From Flavobacterium yafengii (GTDB taxonomy: Bacteria > Bacteroidota > Bacteroidia > Flavobacteriales > Flavobacteriaceae), in contig NZ_JASCRY010000001.1 of assembly GCF_030010375.1 (NCBI RefSeq), positions 868,001 to 932,000 of the forward strand: a DNA stretch of 64,000 bases, read 5' to 3'. The position numbers and the translations under genes were made by a program. Under the pieces are notes generated by a model. The model saw only the letters and a program-made list of their open reading frames with translations, ran no database searches and was not told the DNA's origin. Position 1 is the stretch's first letter. Each line of letters opens with the position of its first letter. Positions 34,160 to 43,773 of the stretch are shown in pieces.

Positions 34160-34235
34160 GAGCAACAACAACTGTTTTTTTAAATTCAATAATAAATGAA
34201 CGATGTCTTGTCCCATTTGAACAAGACAGGTAATA

Positions 34236-34622
34236 TTAACGTTTAGAGAATTGGAATCTCTTACGAGCTTTCTTTTGACCGAATTTCTTACGTTCAACCA
34301 TTCTTGGATCTCTTGTCAATAAACCTTCTGGTTTCAAGATAGCTCTGTTTTCAGCATTTACTTCACACATAACGCGTGCCAATGCCATTCTTACAGCTTC
34401 TGCTTGACCAGTTGAACCACCACCGTAAACGTTAACTTTTACGTCAAAGTTGCTTACATTTTCTGTCATAGACATTGGTTGTAATACTTTGTACTGTAAA
34501 GTTGCAGTTGGGAAGTACGTTTCGAATGCTTTTTTGTTTACAGTGATTACTCCTGTTCCTTCTGAAACATAAACACGTGCAACAGCGGTTTTTCTTCTAC
34601 CGATTTTGTGAATAACTCCCAT
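34236..34622 (-). CDS. rpsI: 30S ribosomal protein S9
   Basis: A 128-residue uS9 with IGRRKTAVARVYVSEGTG at the start, VNVYGGGSTGQAEAVRMALA in the middle and the P-site-contacting C-terminus RKKFGQKKARKRFQFSKR. Its ATG overlaps the rplM stop by one base (TAATG), a sign of translational coupling. Confidence 0.98.
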   Translation of the reverse strand: MGVIHKIGRRKTAVARVYVSEGTGVITVNKKAFETYFPTATLQYKVLQPMSMTENVSNFDVKVNVYGGGSTGQAEAVRMALARVMCEVNAENRAILKPEGLLTRDPRMVERKKFGQKKARKRFQFSKR

Positions 34623-35077
34623 TATTTAAGATCGTTAAGGTTAACTGTTCTAGGTTTTTGAGCGCCTTGTTTGTGCTCTGACCCTACAACAACATTTAAA
34701 TTTCTAAAAAGTTCAGCACCAATTTTGTTTTTTGGCAACATCCCTTTTATCGCTTTTTCTACTAGTAATGCAGGGTTTTTAGCTTGCAATACTTCGGCAG
34801 TTAAAGTTCTTTGTCCTCCAGGGTAACCAGTGTGACGGATGTAAGTTTTTTCTTTCATCTTGTTACCTGTAAGGTTAATTTTTTCTGAGTTGATAACGAT
34901 TACGTTATCACCGCAGTCCACGTGTGGTGTGTAACTTGGCTTGTACTTACCTCTTAAAATCATAGCGACTTTTGAAGCAAGACGACCTAAGTTGTGACCA
35001 TCAGCATCTACAACAATCCACTCTTTTGTAACGGTGGCTTTGCTTGCTGATTGTGTCTTGTAGCTTAATGCGTCCAT
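34622..35077 (-). CDS. rplM: 50S ribosomal protein L13
   Basis: A 151-residue uL13 with WIVVDADGHNLGRLASKVA, GKYKPSYTPHVDCGDNVIVI and the KGMLPKNKIGAELFRNLNV segment. It is the first gene of rplM-rpsI-rpsB-tsf and sits behind a consensus promoter. Confidence 0.98.
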   Translation of the reverse strand: MDALSYKTQSASKATVTKEWIVVDADGHNLGRLASKVAMILRGKYKPSYTPHVDCGDNVIVINSEKINLTGNKMKEKTYIRHTGYPGGQRTLTAEVLQAKNPALLVEKAIKGMLPKNKIGAELFRNLNVVVGSEHKQGAQKPRTVNLNDLK

Positions 35078-35421
35078 AATATATTTTTAATTAAACATTC
35101 CATCCCCAATAAAGGGGTTGCAAAAGTACAATTAATTATTTTAAATACAAATACCTTAAATGAATATTTTTTTCTTGTTTTTACTCTGATAATCAAATGT
35201 ATATTTAAAATAATATTCTAAGATTGAATTTGTGTTTCTCACTTCTATGTGAGTTGAATTCTGTGCGCTGTAGCTTTTATTTAATTTTATTGTATTTTTC
35301 TAATTTTTGGAAGCAAATTTTACATTTTATTGGCTATTTTTGTCATTTAAATAGTTAATATTCTAATTATTCATATCTTGTCACTATTTTTATTATATAA
35401 ATTACGTCAAATATCTCTCTT
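35078..35421. other. gene-free stretch between rplM and the LacI-type regulator
   Basis: It holds the rplM promoter (35121-35151, minus strand) and a small hairpin CTCAC-TTCTAT-GTGAG at 35238-35253. The rest is AT-rich and I see nothing further in it. Confidence 0.6.
35121..35151 (-). promoter_or_regulatory. consensus promoter of the rplM operon
   Basis: On the minus strand, TTTG (35148-35151), a 19-base spacer and TACTTTTG (35121-35128) match the Bacteroidetes TTTG-N19-TANNTTTG exactly. The rplM ATG follows 44 bases later. Confidence 0.8.
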
Positions 35422-36444
35422 ATGAAAGCTAAAGCAACTTTAAAACAAATCGCTAAAGAACTGAATGTTTCTGTTTCTACAGTTTCTAAAGCGCTGAACG
35501 ATAGTCCTGAGATTAGTGAGCTGACGAAAATTAAAATTAAAGAATATGCTAAACTTAAAAATTACAAACCCAATGTAATTGGTCTGAATCTAAAAAACAG
35601 AAAAACAAAAACCATTGGTGTAATTATTCCAAATATTTTAAATTCTTTTTTTGCCAAAGTATTTAGTGGTATCGAAAAAATTGCAGATGAAAAAGGGTAC
35701 AACGTTATAATGTGTATCTCTAACGAATCATCAGAGAAAGAAGCACATACGCTGGAAATGCTAAGCAATGGGACTATCGATGGATTTATTGTTTCTGTTT
35801 CTGAAGAAGCACAAAAAAATCAGGATTACGAGCATTTCTCTGCTATCATTAATGATGGAACTCCTATTGTTATGTTTGATCGAATTGCAGATGGTGTAGA
35901 TTGTGACAAAGTGATTGTAGATGATTTTGATTCAGCTTTAAATTCAACACAACATTTAATTGATTTGGGATGTAAGCATATTGCCTTGTTGTCCTCTATT
36001 GATAATTTAAGTGTGGGTAAATTAAGAGCTGAAGGGTATTTGAAAGCATTGGAAAATAATAATATTCCTGTAAGTAATGATATAATTTTAAGAACTGATT
36101 CAGAAGATGATTTAAAGGATAAAATCGAAAAGGTATTTGAGAACAAAATAGACGGAATCTTTGCTCTTGAAGAAAATGACTCCGTAGCGGCTTTGCGAAT
36201 TGCGCTTAAAAAAGGATATAAAGTACCGGAAGAAATTTCTATCATTGGTTTTGCCGATGGAATTCTTGCTTCCAGAAGATTATCTCCAAGTTTAACGACG
36301 GTAAGTCAGCACGGAATCGAAATAGGAGAAGTGGCTGCTAAATTGCTTATCGACAGGTTAGAATCCAAAGAGGAGAATTTGCCTTATGAAACGGTGGTAA
36401 TTAAAACAAAATTGAAAGAAAGAGAATCAACAAGGAAGTTGTAG
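35422..36444 (+). CDS. LacI-family transcriptional regulator
   Basis: A 340-residue repressor or activator. The N-terminal helix-turn-helix and hinge (TLKQIAKELNVSVSTVSKAL, then KIKEYAKLKNYKPN) are followed by a periplasmic-binding-protein-like ligand domain (TIGVIIPNILNSFFAKVFSG through DGILASRRLSPSLTTVSQHG). The family usually binds sugars or nucleosides, but no carbohydrate operon is adjacent, so its targets lie elsewhere. It is convergent with polA across a bidirectional terminator. Confidence 0.93.
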   Translation: MKAKATLKQIAKELNVSVSTVSKALNDSPEISELTKIKIKEYAKLKNYKPNVIGLNLKNRKTKTIGVIIPNILNSFFAKVFSGIEKIADEKGYNVIMCISNESSEKEAHTLEMLSNGTIDGFIVSVSEEAQKNQDYEHFSAIINDGTPIVMFDRIADGVDCDKVIVDDFDSALNSTQHLIDLGCKHIALLSSIDNLSVGKLRAEGYLKALENNNIPVSNDIILRTDSEDDLKDKIEKVFENKIDGIFALEENDSVAALRIALKKGYKVPEEISIIGFADGILASRRLSPSLTTVSQHGIEIGEVAAKLLIDRLESKEENLPYETVVIKTKLKERESTRKL

Positions 36445-36467
36445 CAAACTCATTTAATAATAGGCAT

Positions 36468-36508
36468 AAAAAAATCTCTAATCGTTTTAAATGATTAGAG
36501 ATTTTTTT
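36468..36508. terminator. bidirectional terminator between the LacI-type gene and polA
   Basis: AAAAAAATCTCTAATC and GATTAGAGATTTTTTT are perfect complements around a nine-base loop. Confidence 0.92.
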
Positions 36509-36528
36509 ATAAGTATAATGGAAGATAT

Positions 36529-39372
36529 TTAATGTGCTTCCAGCCAGTCTTTTCCTAAGCCTAAATCAACATCCAAAGGAACATCAAGTTTGAAAGCATG
36601 TTCCATTTCGTATTTTATCATCGGTTGGATTTTTTCGAGTTCCGAATTATGCACATCAAAAACAAGCTCATCGTGAACCTGTAACAGCATTTTACTTTTC
36701 CAGTTTTCAGAAGTTAGTTTTTCATGAATATTAATCATCGCAATTTTGATAATATCGGCAGCACTTCCTTGAATTGGCGCGTTTACCGCATTTCGTTCTG
36801 CGCCACCACGAACAATGGCGTTTTGAGAATTAATATCTTTCAAATAACGACGACGCCCCAGGATGGTTTGTACATAACCATTGTCTCTTGCGAAATCAAT
36901 TTGTTCTTGAATATAGGATTTCAATCTTGGATACGTTTTATAGTATGCTTCAATCAAAGCGGCACTTTCACTTCTTGACAATGAGGTTTGATTGCTCAAT
37001 CCAAAAGCCGAAACCCCGTAAATAATTCCAAAATTTACCGTTTTGGCATGACTTCGTTGTTCGCGAGTCACTTCTTCGAGCGGAACATTAAATACTTTTG
37101 AAGCCGTAGATTTGTGAATGTCTTCGTGATTTTGGAATGCCTTAATCATGTTTTCTTCACCGCTTAATGCTGCGATTACACGCAATTCTATTTGGGAATA
37201 ATCCGCAGAAACCAAGGTGTAATTTTCATCTCGGGCTACAAAAGCTTTACGGATTTGTCGGCCACGTTCGGTACGAATAGGGATGTTTTGTAAGTTGGGA
37301 TTATTCGAACTCAATCGTCCTGTTGCAGCAACGGTTTGCATATAATCGGTGTGGATGCGTTGCGTGATTTTGTCTACTTGGTTTGGCAAAGCCTCGACAT
37401 AGGTATTTTGCAGTTTTACCAACTGTCGCCAATCCAAAATGTCTTTTACAATTGGGTTTTCGGCAGCCAAATAACTCAAAATTTCCTCTCCAGTTGCATA
37501 TTGACCAGTTTTGGTTTTCTTTTGTTTTACGCTTCCAATTTTCAATTTATCGAATAAAACATCACCCAGTTGTTTCGGGGAAGCCAGATTGAATTTCTCG
37601 CCCGCAGTTTCGTAAATATTTGCCTCTAATATTTTAATATCATCGTCTAATGTTTTCGACAGTGATTTCAAGAAATCTACATCTACACGGATCCCTTCTT
37701 TTTCCATATCAGCCAAGACTTTTACCAATGGAATTTCTATTTCCTCAAAAAGTTTTTTGGTTCCGGTTTTATCCAATTCTAAGGTGAATATTTCCTTAAG
37801 TTGCAAGGTTACATCAGCATCTTCAACGGCATATTCTTTTATTTCTTCCAATGCAACATCACGCATTGACTTTTGGTTTTTTCCTTTTTTACCAATTAAA
37901 GTTTCAATGGATTGAGGTGAATATTTCAAATACGTTTCCGATAAAATATCCATATTATGACGCATATCTGGATTGATCAGATAATGTGCAATCATGGTGT
38001 CGAATAATTTTCCTTTTACGGTAACATTGTAATTAGAAAGTATCTTTAAATCGTATTTTAAATTCTGACCAATTTTTTCAATGCTTTCATTTTCGAAAAA
38101 AGGAATGAACTTCTCTATTAAAGTCTGTGCTTCCTCTTGATTTTCTGGAAACGGAACATAAAATCCTTTTCCTTTTTCGAAAGAAAACGAAATACCCACT
38201 AATTCAGCATGCAAAGCATCAAGTCCGGTTGTTTCGGTATCAAAACACACCGATGATTGTTTTTGTAAATTCTGCAACAGCAATCTTAGTCCTAAATCAC
38301 CTTGAATTATCTGATAAGAATGTTCCGTGTTTTCTAGTGAACTATAGTATTGATGACGTGTCTCTTCTGACGATTCATCCTGTATTGTACTTCCAAAAAG
38401 GTCGAATTGCTCTTCGTTTTTTGGTTGTGGTTTTTTGTATAATTTGGTTTCGTCAATAGGATTGTTGTTGGTAGTTGCAGTTCCTCCTTTTTTAAATATG
38501 GCATCAAATTGCTCTGCCATTCTTCTAAATTCTAATTCATTGAATAGCGCATCTGTTTTTTCAACATCGGGAGTTGATAATTCATAATCGGTTTCATCAA
38601 AAATAACGGGACAGTCCAGTAAAATTGTCGCTAAAGTTTTAGATAATAATCCTTTTTCTTTATTGGCTTCAATGTTTTCTTTCATTTTTCCTTTTAGCTT
38701 GTCCGTATTGGCTAAAAGGTTTTCCATGGTTCCAAATTCCTTCAACAGTTTCTTGGCCGTTACTTCACCTACGCCAGGAAGTCCTGGAATATTATCGGCA
38801 GCATCACCCATCATTCCAAGAAAGTCGATTACTTGGTCTGGTCGTTCGATTTCAAATTTTGCCAATACTTCCGGAATCCCCCAAATTTCTATTCCATTCC
38901 CCATTCGGGCGGGTTTATACATAAATATATTCTCAGAAACGAGTTGTGCAAAATCCTTGTCAGGAGTAACCATAAAGACTTTGTAGTTCTGTTTTTCGGC
39001 CTGTTTTGCAATAGTTCCAATTAAATCATCTGCTTCATATCCTTTTACTTCTATAATAGGAATATGCATGGCTTTCAGTAAATCTTGGATATAAGGAATG
39101 GCAATTTTAATAGCTTCGGGAGTGGCGTCGCGGTGTGCTTTGTATTCTGGAAATATGTCATTCCTCAATTGGCTTCCGCCATTGTCAAAAGCAACGGCCA
39201 AATGGTCTGGTTTTTCTCGTTTAATTACATCCATTAAGGAATTCATAAATCCCATGATGGCTGATGTGTCCATTCCTTTAGAGTTGATTCTTGGGTTTTT
39301 TATGAATGCATAATATCCTCTAAAGATTAAGGCGTAGGCGTCAAGAAGGAAAAGGCGTTTTTGTTGTGACAT
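36529..39372 (-). CDS. polA: DNA polymerase I
   Basis: A 947-residue repair and replication polymerase with all three domains. The 5'-3' exonuclease (residues about 1-290) shows FDNGGSQLRNDIFPEYKAHR and the helix-hairpin-helix GLPGVGEVTAKKLL. The 3'-5' proofreading domain (about 345-530) keeps its first metal motif CFDTETTGLD. The polymerase domain (about 570-947) has motif A VSADYSQIELRVIAALSG, motif B RSHAKTVNFGIIYGVSAFG and motif C LLQVHDELVFDV. Proofreading therefore appears active. A -7 element TACTTTTG on this strand is at 39395-39402. Confidence 0.98.
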   Translation of the reverse strand: MSQQKRLFLLDAYALIFRGYYAFIKNPRINSKGMDTSAIMGFMNSLMDVIKREKPDHLAVAFDNGGSQLRNDIFPEYKAHRDATPEAIKIAIPYIQDLLKAMHIPIIEVKGYEADDLIGTIAKQAEKQNYKVFMVTPDKDFAQLVSENIFMYKPARMGNGIEIWGIPEVLAKFEIERPDQVIDFLGMMGDAADNIPGLPGVGEVTAKKLLKEFGTMENLLANTDKLKGKMKENIEANKEKGLLSKTLATILLDCPVIFDETDYELSTPDVEKTDALFNELEFRRMAEQFDAIFKKGGTATTNNNPIDETKLYKKPQPKNEEQFDLFGSTIQDESSEETRHQYYSSLENTEHSYQIIQGDLGLRLLLQNLQKQSSVCFDTETTGLDALHAELVGISFSFEKGKGFYVPFPENQEEAQTLIEKFIPFFENESIEKIGQNLKYDLKILSNYNVTVKGKLFDTMIAHYLINPDMRHNMDILSETYLKYSPQSIETLIGKKGKNQKSMRDVALEEIKEYAVEDADVTLQLKEIFTLELDKTGTKKLFEEIEIPLVKVLADMEKEGIRVDVDFLKSLSKTLDDDIKILEANIYETAGEKFNLASPKQLGDVLFDKLKIGSVKQKKTKTGQYATGEEILSYLAAENPIVKDILDWRQLVKLQNTYVEALPNQVDKITQRIHTDYMQTVAATGRLSSNNPNLQNIPIRTERGRQIRKAFVARDENYTLVSADYSQIELRVIAALSGEENMIKAFQNHEDIHKSTASKVFNVPLEEVTREQRSHAKTVNFGIIYGVSAFGLSNQTSLSRSESAALIEAYYKTYPRLKSYIQEQIDFARDNGYVQTILGRRRYLKDINSQNAIVRGGAERNAVNAPIQGSAADIIKIAMINIHEKLTSENWKSKMLLQVHDELVFDVHNSELEKIQPMIKYEMEHAFKLDVPLDVDLGLGKDWLEAH

Positions 39373-39732
39373 GATTGTGATTTTGTAAAGTTTTCAAAAG
39401 TACAAAACTTGTGAGATAATGGAGTGAAGGATTGAAATATTTCTTAAAATGCTTCAAGTACTGCTTTTTTAGTTTTCTAAAAATTTCAACTGGAAAATTT
39501 TGTTACCCATTCTTTATTTGGAGAAAAATCACGAATAATGATTTGAAAGAAAATAGATATAATTTTGTAATTGATAATTATTTTTAAACAACACAATTAT
39601 AAGAATATAGATACATTTTAATTAAAACCATGCTTTTTAACGACAATACATGTATTTAAACGTTATTTTATGTAAATTTGCATATGCAGTTTTGAGTCCG
39701 TGAGGTTCTTTATATTTAATCTTTAATTCGTT
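39373..39732. other. gene-free stretch between polA and the surface protein gene
   Basis: It carries the polA -7 element (minus strand, 39395-39402) and TAAATTTG at 39673-39680 as the -7 element of the surface protein gene, without a good -33 box. Nothing else is recognisable. Confidence 0.55.
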
Positions 39733-41244
39733 ATGTTTATGAGAAAAAATTATTTTTCTAAAAAGGTTTTACAAGCCTGTGTGTTATTTTTCATGATAAT
39801 AACTGCAAATGTGTTTGCCCAAGTAGGCATAGGAACTATCACACCTCATACAAGTTCAGTTTTAGATGTTTCATCAACAACCCAAGGGATGTTAACACCC
39901 AGAATGACAACTACACAAAGAACGGCTATTGCGTCTCCTGCCGATGGTTTAATGGTTTATGATACGGATTTGAAATCTTTTTACTACTACAATTCAACTA
40001 TAACATCATGGAATGTAATAAATAGTGGTACAACTGGTAGATTAAAGTTTAAACGTATAAAATCGACAGATGTTTTAGCAACAGTTTTGGCTACGGAGAA
40101 GGCTGCAGGAGGAAATACAAAGTATCTTTTGGATGTTAATACGTATTACGAAATAAATGGAACCATAAGTTTTGATTTGCCAATTGATTTAAACAATGCC
40201 TATATCTCAGGTCAGGATGCTAATGAAGATGTATTAGTTAGAACATCTGGGAATTTGTTTGATGGTACAACAGGAGGGAGTATTAGAAATGTAACAATTC
40301 AGGTTCCCGGAGGGAAAGTTTTTAACTTGAGTGGCGCGGCAACTCAAAGCTTAATTATTAGAGATACTGTAATTGCAGGCTCTCAAAGTGTAGGTTCCAT
40401 AACTGGTTTTGGATTAGTTTTTGTCAGTATAGTGCAATATGTTGGGAATGCTACGGGTATTGTTTATGACAATATCAGTAAATTATTGATAAGTAACGCA
40501 GCGTGGTTTAGTAATAATGGAGGGACTTATGAAAAATTACAAGGTACATTTGGTTTAGTGCAAAAACAAGGAGGTTTTAGCGAGGTTTCCGGAACAAGTA
40601 TAGGCTTTGATGTATCTTCCAATCCAACAATAACAGGAGATGCGGTTATGGAGACTGTTGTTTTTACAGGAACAGTGTCTACAGGAAAATATGTAAATGG
40701 ATATACAGTTGGAAGTTATACAGGATATAATTTTAATAACAGTTGGGCAGTTAGATGTGCAGGAATCCCAAATGAAGGTGATGCATTTTCATCTGGTAAT
40801 ATTTATTTAAATAGAACTTTAACAAGCCCGGTTTTTAATCACCCTTCACTAAGCTCACCTGTAAAAGTTACAGGAACTACAATAGCTAGTAATTTATATA
40901 GAATGGGGACAACTAACGCTTCAACTAACAATAGATTAGTCTATTTAGGAAAAAAGACAAAAAGCTTTACTATTTCGGCGTCAATAGCTTTTGAAGCGAC
41001 AGGAACAAACGGGAATACAGATTATATATTTTACTTTCAAAGATTTAATTCGTCAGGTGTATTAGTAGCTAAGATAACGTCTTCGGAATCTTTTATTGAT
41101 GCTAATTCAGGATTTATTCAAAATATCCCTATCTTAGCTAGTGTTCAATTAGATAGCGGAGATTATGTAGAACTATATTCAGAAAGAATAACTGGCAGTG
41201 ATAAAAATATGACAATCCGTTCTTTAAATATGACTATGAGATAG
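39733..41244 (+). CDS. large secreted surface protein with the VGIGTxTP-type N-terminus
   Basis: A 503-residue exported protein. The signal peptide (MRKNYFSKKVLQACVLFFMI through VFAQ) is followed by the motif QVGIGTITPHTSSVLDVSS and TTQGMLTPRMTTTQRTAI. That motif is common at the start of flavobacterial surface and tail-fibre-like proteins. The rest is Gly/Ser/Thr/Asn-rich, predicted beta-helical or beta-sandwich, and almost without cysteine. No type IX secretion C-terminal domain is evident. It is likely an adhesin or surface-layer component; the function is unknown. A terminator follows. Confidence 0.75.
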   Translation: MFMRKNYFSKKVLQACVLFFMIITANVFAQVGIGTITPHTSSVLDVSSTTQGMLTPRMTTTQRTAIASPADGLMVYDTDLKSFYYYNSTITSWNVINSGTTGRLKFKRIKSTDVLATVLATEKAAGGNTKYLLDVNTYYEINGTISFDLPIDLNNAYISGQDANEDVLVRTSGNLFDGTTGGSIRNVTIQVPGGKVFNLSGAATQSLIIRDTVIAGSQSVGSITGFGLVFVSIVQYVGNATGIVYDNISKLLISNAAWFSNNGGTYEKLQGTFGLVQKQGGFSEVSGTSIGFDVSSNPTITGDAVMETVVFTGTVSTGKYVNGYTVGSYTGYNFNNSWAVRCAGIPNEGDAFSSGNIYLNRTLTSPVFNHPSLSSPVKVTGTTIASNLYRMGTTNASTNNRLVYLGKKTKSFTISASIAFEATGTNGNTDYIFYFQRFNSSGVLVAKITSSESFIDANSGFIQNIPILASVQLDSGDYVELYSERITGSDKNMTIRSLNMTMR

Positions 41245-41271
41245 AATAAAAAAAGTATAGTTTGTTGTTTT

Positions 41272-41309
41272 AAACCGCATTATTTTTAAACTAAATAACG
41301 CGGTTTTTA
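41272..41309 (+). terminator. terminator after the surface protein gene
   Basis: AAACCGCATTATT and AATAACGCGGTTT pair with one mismatch and are followed by T residues. Confidence 0.78.
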
Positions 41310-41429
41310 TTTGTAATTCATATTTTTAAATTCCGGGTGCTTTTTTAAGTTTAATCAACCGTTAAATTTTAATTAATAAAAAACCATTTTGGTTAATTGT
41401 TTTGTTATTTTGTTAAAAATTTTTTTAAA

Positions 41430-42665
41430 ATGATCTTTCGTATTGTATTCTTGTGCTTAATCCTTCTTATTATTGAGCTTTATACTTTTCAAGTATTAAA
41501 AACTTTAATAAAATCAAAGCCAGTATTGTATTCAATTCAGCTTATCAGCATATTGGTTTTAGTTTATATCGTTTATTCTTTGATGCAATTTGACCGAAGC
41601 GTAGGTCAAACCAAACAAATGATGGTTATCATGGGTTTGCTGCTTATTGTTTATGTTCCAAAATTAATTTTGACATTGATATTAATGGGAGAAGACATCT
41701 TTAGACTAGGTGCCGGAACGGTTAATTATTTTGCCAATTATGATAAAAACACAGACTTTCTAAATTCAAGAAGAAAGTTTGTCAGTCAAATAGGGTTAGG
41801 GTTAGCAGCTGTTCCTTTTTTATCTTTAATATATGGAGTGACAATTGGAAAGTACAATTATAAAGTCATCAAGCAGCGTATATTTTTCCCCGATTTACCG
41901 GATGCTTTCGATGGTTTTAGGATTACTCAAATATCAGATGTTCACAGCGGAAGTTTTGATAATCCTGAGAAAATTAATTATGCAATAGATTTAGTCAACG
42001 AACAAAATTCAGATATGATTTTGTTTACTGGAGATATTGTGAATACCGATGCCAAAGAAATGCATCCTTGGATAGAGACCTTTAACAGGATTAAAAAGCA
42101 TGAATATGGGAAATATTCGGTTTTAGGGAATCACGATTATGGAGAGTATGTAACTTGGCCATCTGAGGCGGCAAAAGAAGACAACTTTAAAGCCATTAAA
42201 GATTTATATGGACAAATTGGCTTCAAATTAATGCTAAACGAGCATGCCTTTATTGAAAAAGGAGATGCTAAAATTGCATTAGTTGGTGTAGAAAACTGGG
42301 GGCATAACTTCAAAAAAGCGGGCGATATCAACAAAGCTTCTCAATATGTAAATAAAGAAGATTTTAAAATTTTGATGAGCCATGATCCTTCACATTGGGA
42401 ACAGGAAGTGCAACATCATGAGAAAAATTTCCATCTTACACTTTCGGGTCATACACACGGAATGCAGTTTGGAATAGAAATACCAGGTTATTTTAAGTGG
42501 AGTTTGGCACAATATGTTTACAAACAATGGGCTGGATTATATGAAAACGTCGGACGATACGTTTATGTAAATAGAGGTTTTGGTTTTCATGCCTATCCAG
42601 GTAGAGTAGGAATCATGCCGGAAATAACGGTCATCGAACTAAAAAAAGGTGTTAATGTGGCATAA
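41430..42665 (+). CDS. membrane-anchored metallophosphoesterase
   Basis: A 411-residue protein. About three membrane segments (residues 1-100) and a linker with a further hydrophobic stretch (GLGLAAVPFLSLIYGVTIG) precede a calcineurin-type phosphoesterase domain. That domain shows the ordered metal motifs ITQISDVHSGSF, ILFTGDIVNTD, VLGNHDYGEY, MSHDPSHW and LSGHTHGMQFG. It resembles the YaeI/UDP-diacylglucosamine hydrolase-like group acting at the membrane; the substrate is unknown. The ATG at 41430 is preferred over a TTG at 41397. The thioredoxin-like gene follows 73 bases later. Confidence 0.9.
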   Translation: MIFRIVFLCLILLIIELYTFQVLKTLIKSKPVLYSIQLISILVLVYIVYSLMQFDRSVGQTKQMMVIMGLLLIVYVPKLILTLILMGEDIFRLGAGTVNYFANYDKNTDFLNSRRKFVSQIGLGLAAVPFLSLIYGVTIGKYNYKVIKQRIFFPDLPDAFDGFRITQISDVHSGSFDNPEKINYAIDLVNEQNSDMILFTGDIVNTDAKEMHPWIETFNRIKKHEYGKYSVLGNHDYGEYVTWPSEAAKEDNFKAIKDLYGQIGFKLMLNEHAFIEKGDAKIALVGVENWGHNFKKAGDINKASQYVNKEDFKILMSHDPSHWEQEVQHHEKNFHLTLSGHTHGMQFGIEIPGYFKWSLAQYVYKQWAGLYENVGRYVYVNRGFGFHAYPGRVGIMPEITVIELKKGVNVA

Positions 42666-42738
42666 TTCGTTTAAAATGCTACATTTGTAAAATAAATATC
42701 TCTTTTTAGTAAATTTAAAAAATTAAATTTTTGGTTTT

Positions 42739-43035
42739 ATGTCAAAATTTGGAGAACTTATAAACGCTCAAGTACCGGTGTTAATAGACTTTTACACGGA
42801 ATGGAATGAGCCTTCAGTTTCAATGCATCCTGTAATTAGAGATGTAGCAGCCGCTCTTGGTGATAAAGCAAAAGTCATAAAGATTGATGTGGATAAAAAT
42901 CAAGAATTAGCCGATGCTTTGCGCATTAAAGGCTTGCCTACGTTGATGATTTATAAACAAGGTCAAATGATATGGAGACAATCCGGAGAATTAGATGCGA
43001 ACACTATTATTAGTATTGTTCAAGAACAATTGTAA
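42739..43035 (+). CDS. thioredoxin-fold protein without active-site cysteines
   Basis: A 98-residue cytosolic thioredoxin fold. The canonical WCGPC is replaced by WNEPS (residues 22-26), so both redox cysteines are gone. The rest of the fold is well kept, including VLIDFYTEW, KVIKIDVDKN and the cis-proline loop GLPTLMIYKQG. It cannot act as a dithiol reductase and is more likely a binding or chaperone-like protein. It ends nine bases from the convergent polysaccharide deacetylase gene. Confidence 0.88.
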   Translation: MSKFGELINAQVPVLIDFYTEWNEPSVSMHPVIRDVAAALGDKAKVIKIDVDKNQELADALRIKGLPTLMIYKQGQMIWRQSGELDANTIISIVQEQL

Positions 43036-43044
43036 CCCATTTCA

Positions 43045-43692
43045 TTACAACACTCCACAATTAAAATTATTTTCTTTTAAATAAGCTAATGTTTTAGGCA
43101 ATACGTATTCTAAGTTTTTAAAGGCTTTTATGCTGTCGTGGAAAACAATAATACTTCCAGTCCTTAGATTTGATGTTACATTTTCTAAGCATTGTTCCTG
43201 TGATAAAGTTTGATCAAAATCAGCACTTAGAACATCCCACATAATTATTTTGTATCCAAGTTTTCTAATTTTTTTAGATTGAGATACTTTTATCTTCCCA
43301 TAAGGCGGACGAAATATTTTAGACTTCGGATTAGAAGTACTATTTTTTTGAATAGTTGCTTCGCATAGTTTCGTGTTTTCAATGTAAACTTCAGTGGAAG
43401 TTTTCCAACCTTTCAAATGATTAAAAGTGTGATTTCCTATGGAATGGCCATCGCTAATTACCTTTTTGAATATTTCGGGATTTTTATCAATGTTATCTCC
43501 AATACAAAAAAAAGTAGCTTTTACATTGTGCTTTTTTAATTCATTCAAAACCCATTCTGTAATTTCTGGAATAGGCCCATCGTCAAATGTGAGGTAGACG
43601 GTATTGCTGCTTCCTGTATTGGAAACATCCCAGGTATAATTAGAGAATATTTTTTTTATAATCCGATTTGTCTTTATCCAGTAAAATTTCAT
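43045..43692 (-). CDS. polysaccharide deacetylase (NodB domain)
   Basis: A 215-residue carbohydrate esterase family 4 enzyme. NodB motifs appear in order: YLTFDDGP (catalytic Asp and metal Asp), HSIGNHTFNH (metal histidines), FRPPYGK and the late IVFHDS. It would remove acetyl groups from peptidoglycan or another N-acetyl sugar polymer. No classical signal peptide is visible. The ATG at 43692 is chosen because the longer frame to 43725 would run into the terminator of the upstream DUF2723 gene. Confidence 0.92.
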   Translation of the reverse strand: MKFYWIKTNRIIKKIFSNYTWDVSNTGSSNTVYLTFDDGPIPEITEWVLNELKKHNVKATFFCIGDNIDKNPEIFKKVISDGHSIGNHTFNHLKGWKTSTEVYIENTKLCEATIQKNSTSNPKSKIFRPPYGKIKVSQSKKIRKLGYKIIMWDVLSADFDQTLSQEQCLENVTSNLRTGSIIVFHDSIKAFKNLEYVLPKTLAYLKENNFNCGVL

Positions 43693-43710
43693 TTTTTCAT
43701 TTTTAAAATT

Positions 43711-43750
43711 AAAAAAAGGTAGCAATATTTTTCAATATAGCTACCTTTTA
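43711..43750 (-). terminator. terminator of the DUF2723 gene
   Basis: On the minus strand AAAAGGTAGCTATATT pairs with AATATTGCTACCTTTT (one bulge), followed by T residues. It separates the DUF2723 gene from the deacetylase gene. Confidence 0.83.
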
Positions 43751-43773
43751 GAATGATAATTTTTTATTTAAAA

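Noticed and set aside
41397..41429. TTG start for the metallophosphoesterase
   Set aside because: The ATG at 41430 begins a clean membrane segment. The extra 11 residues add nothing and start in a non-coding AT-rich run.
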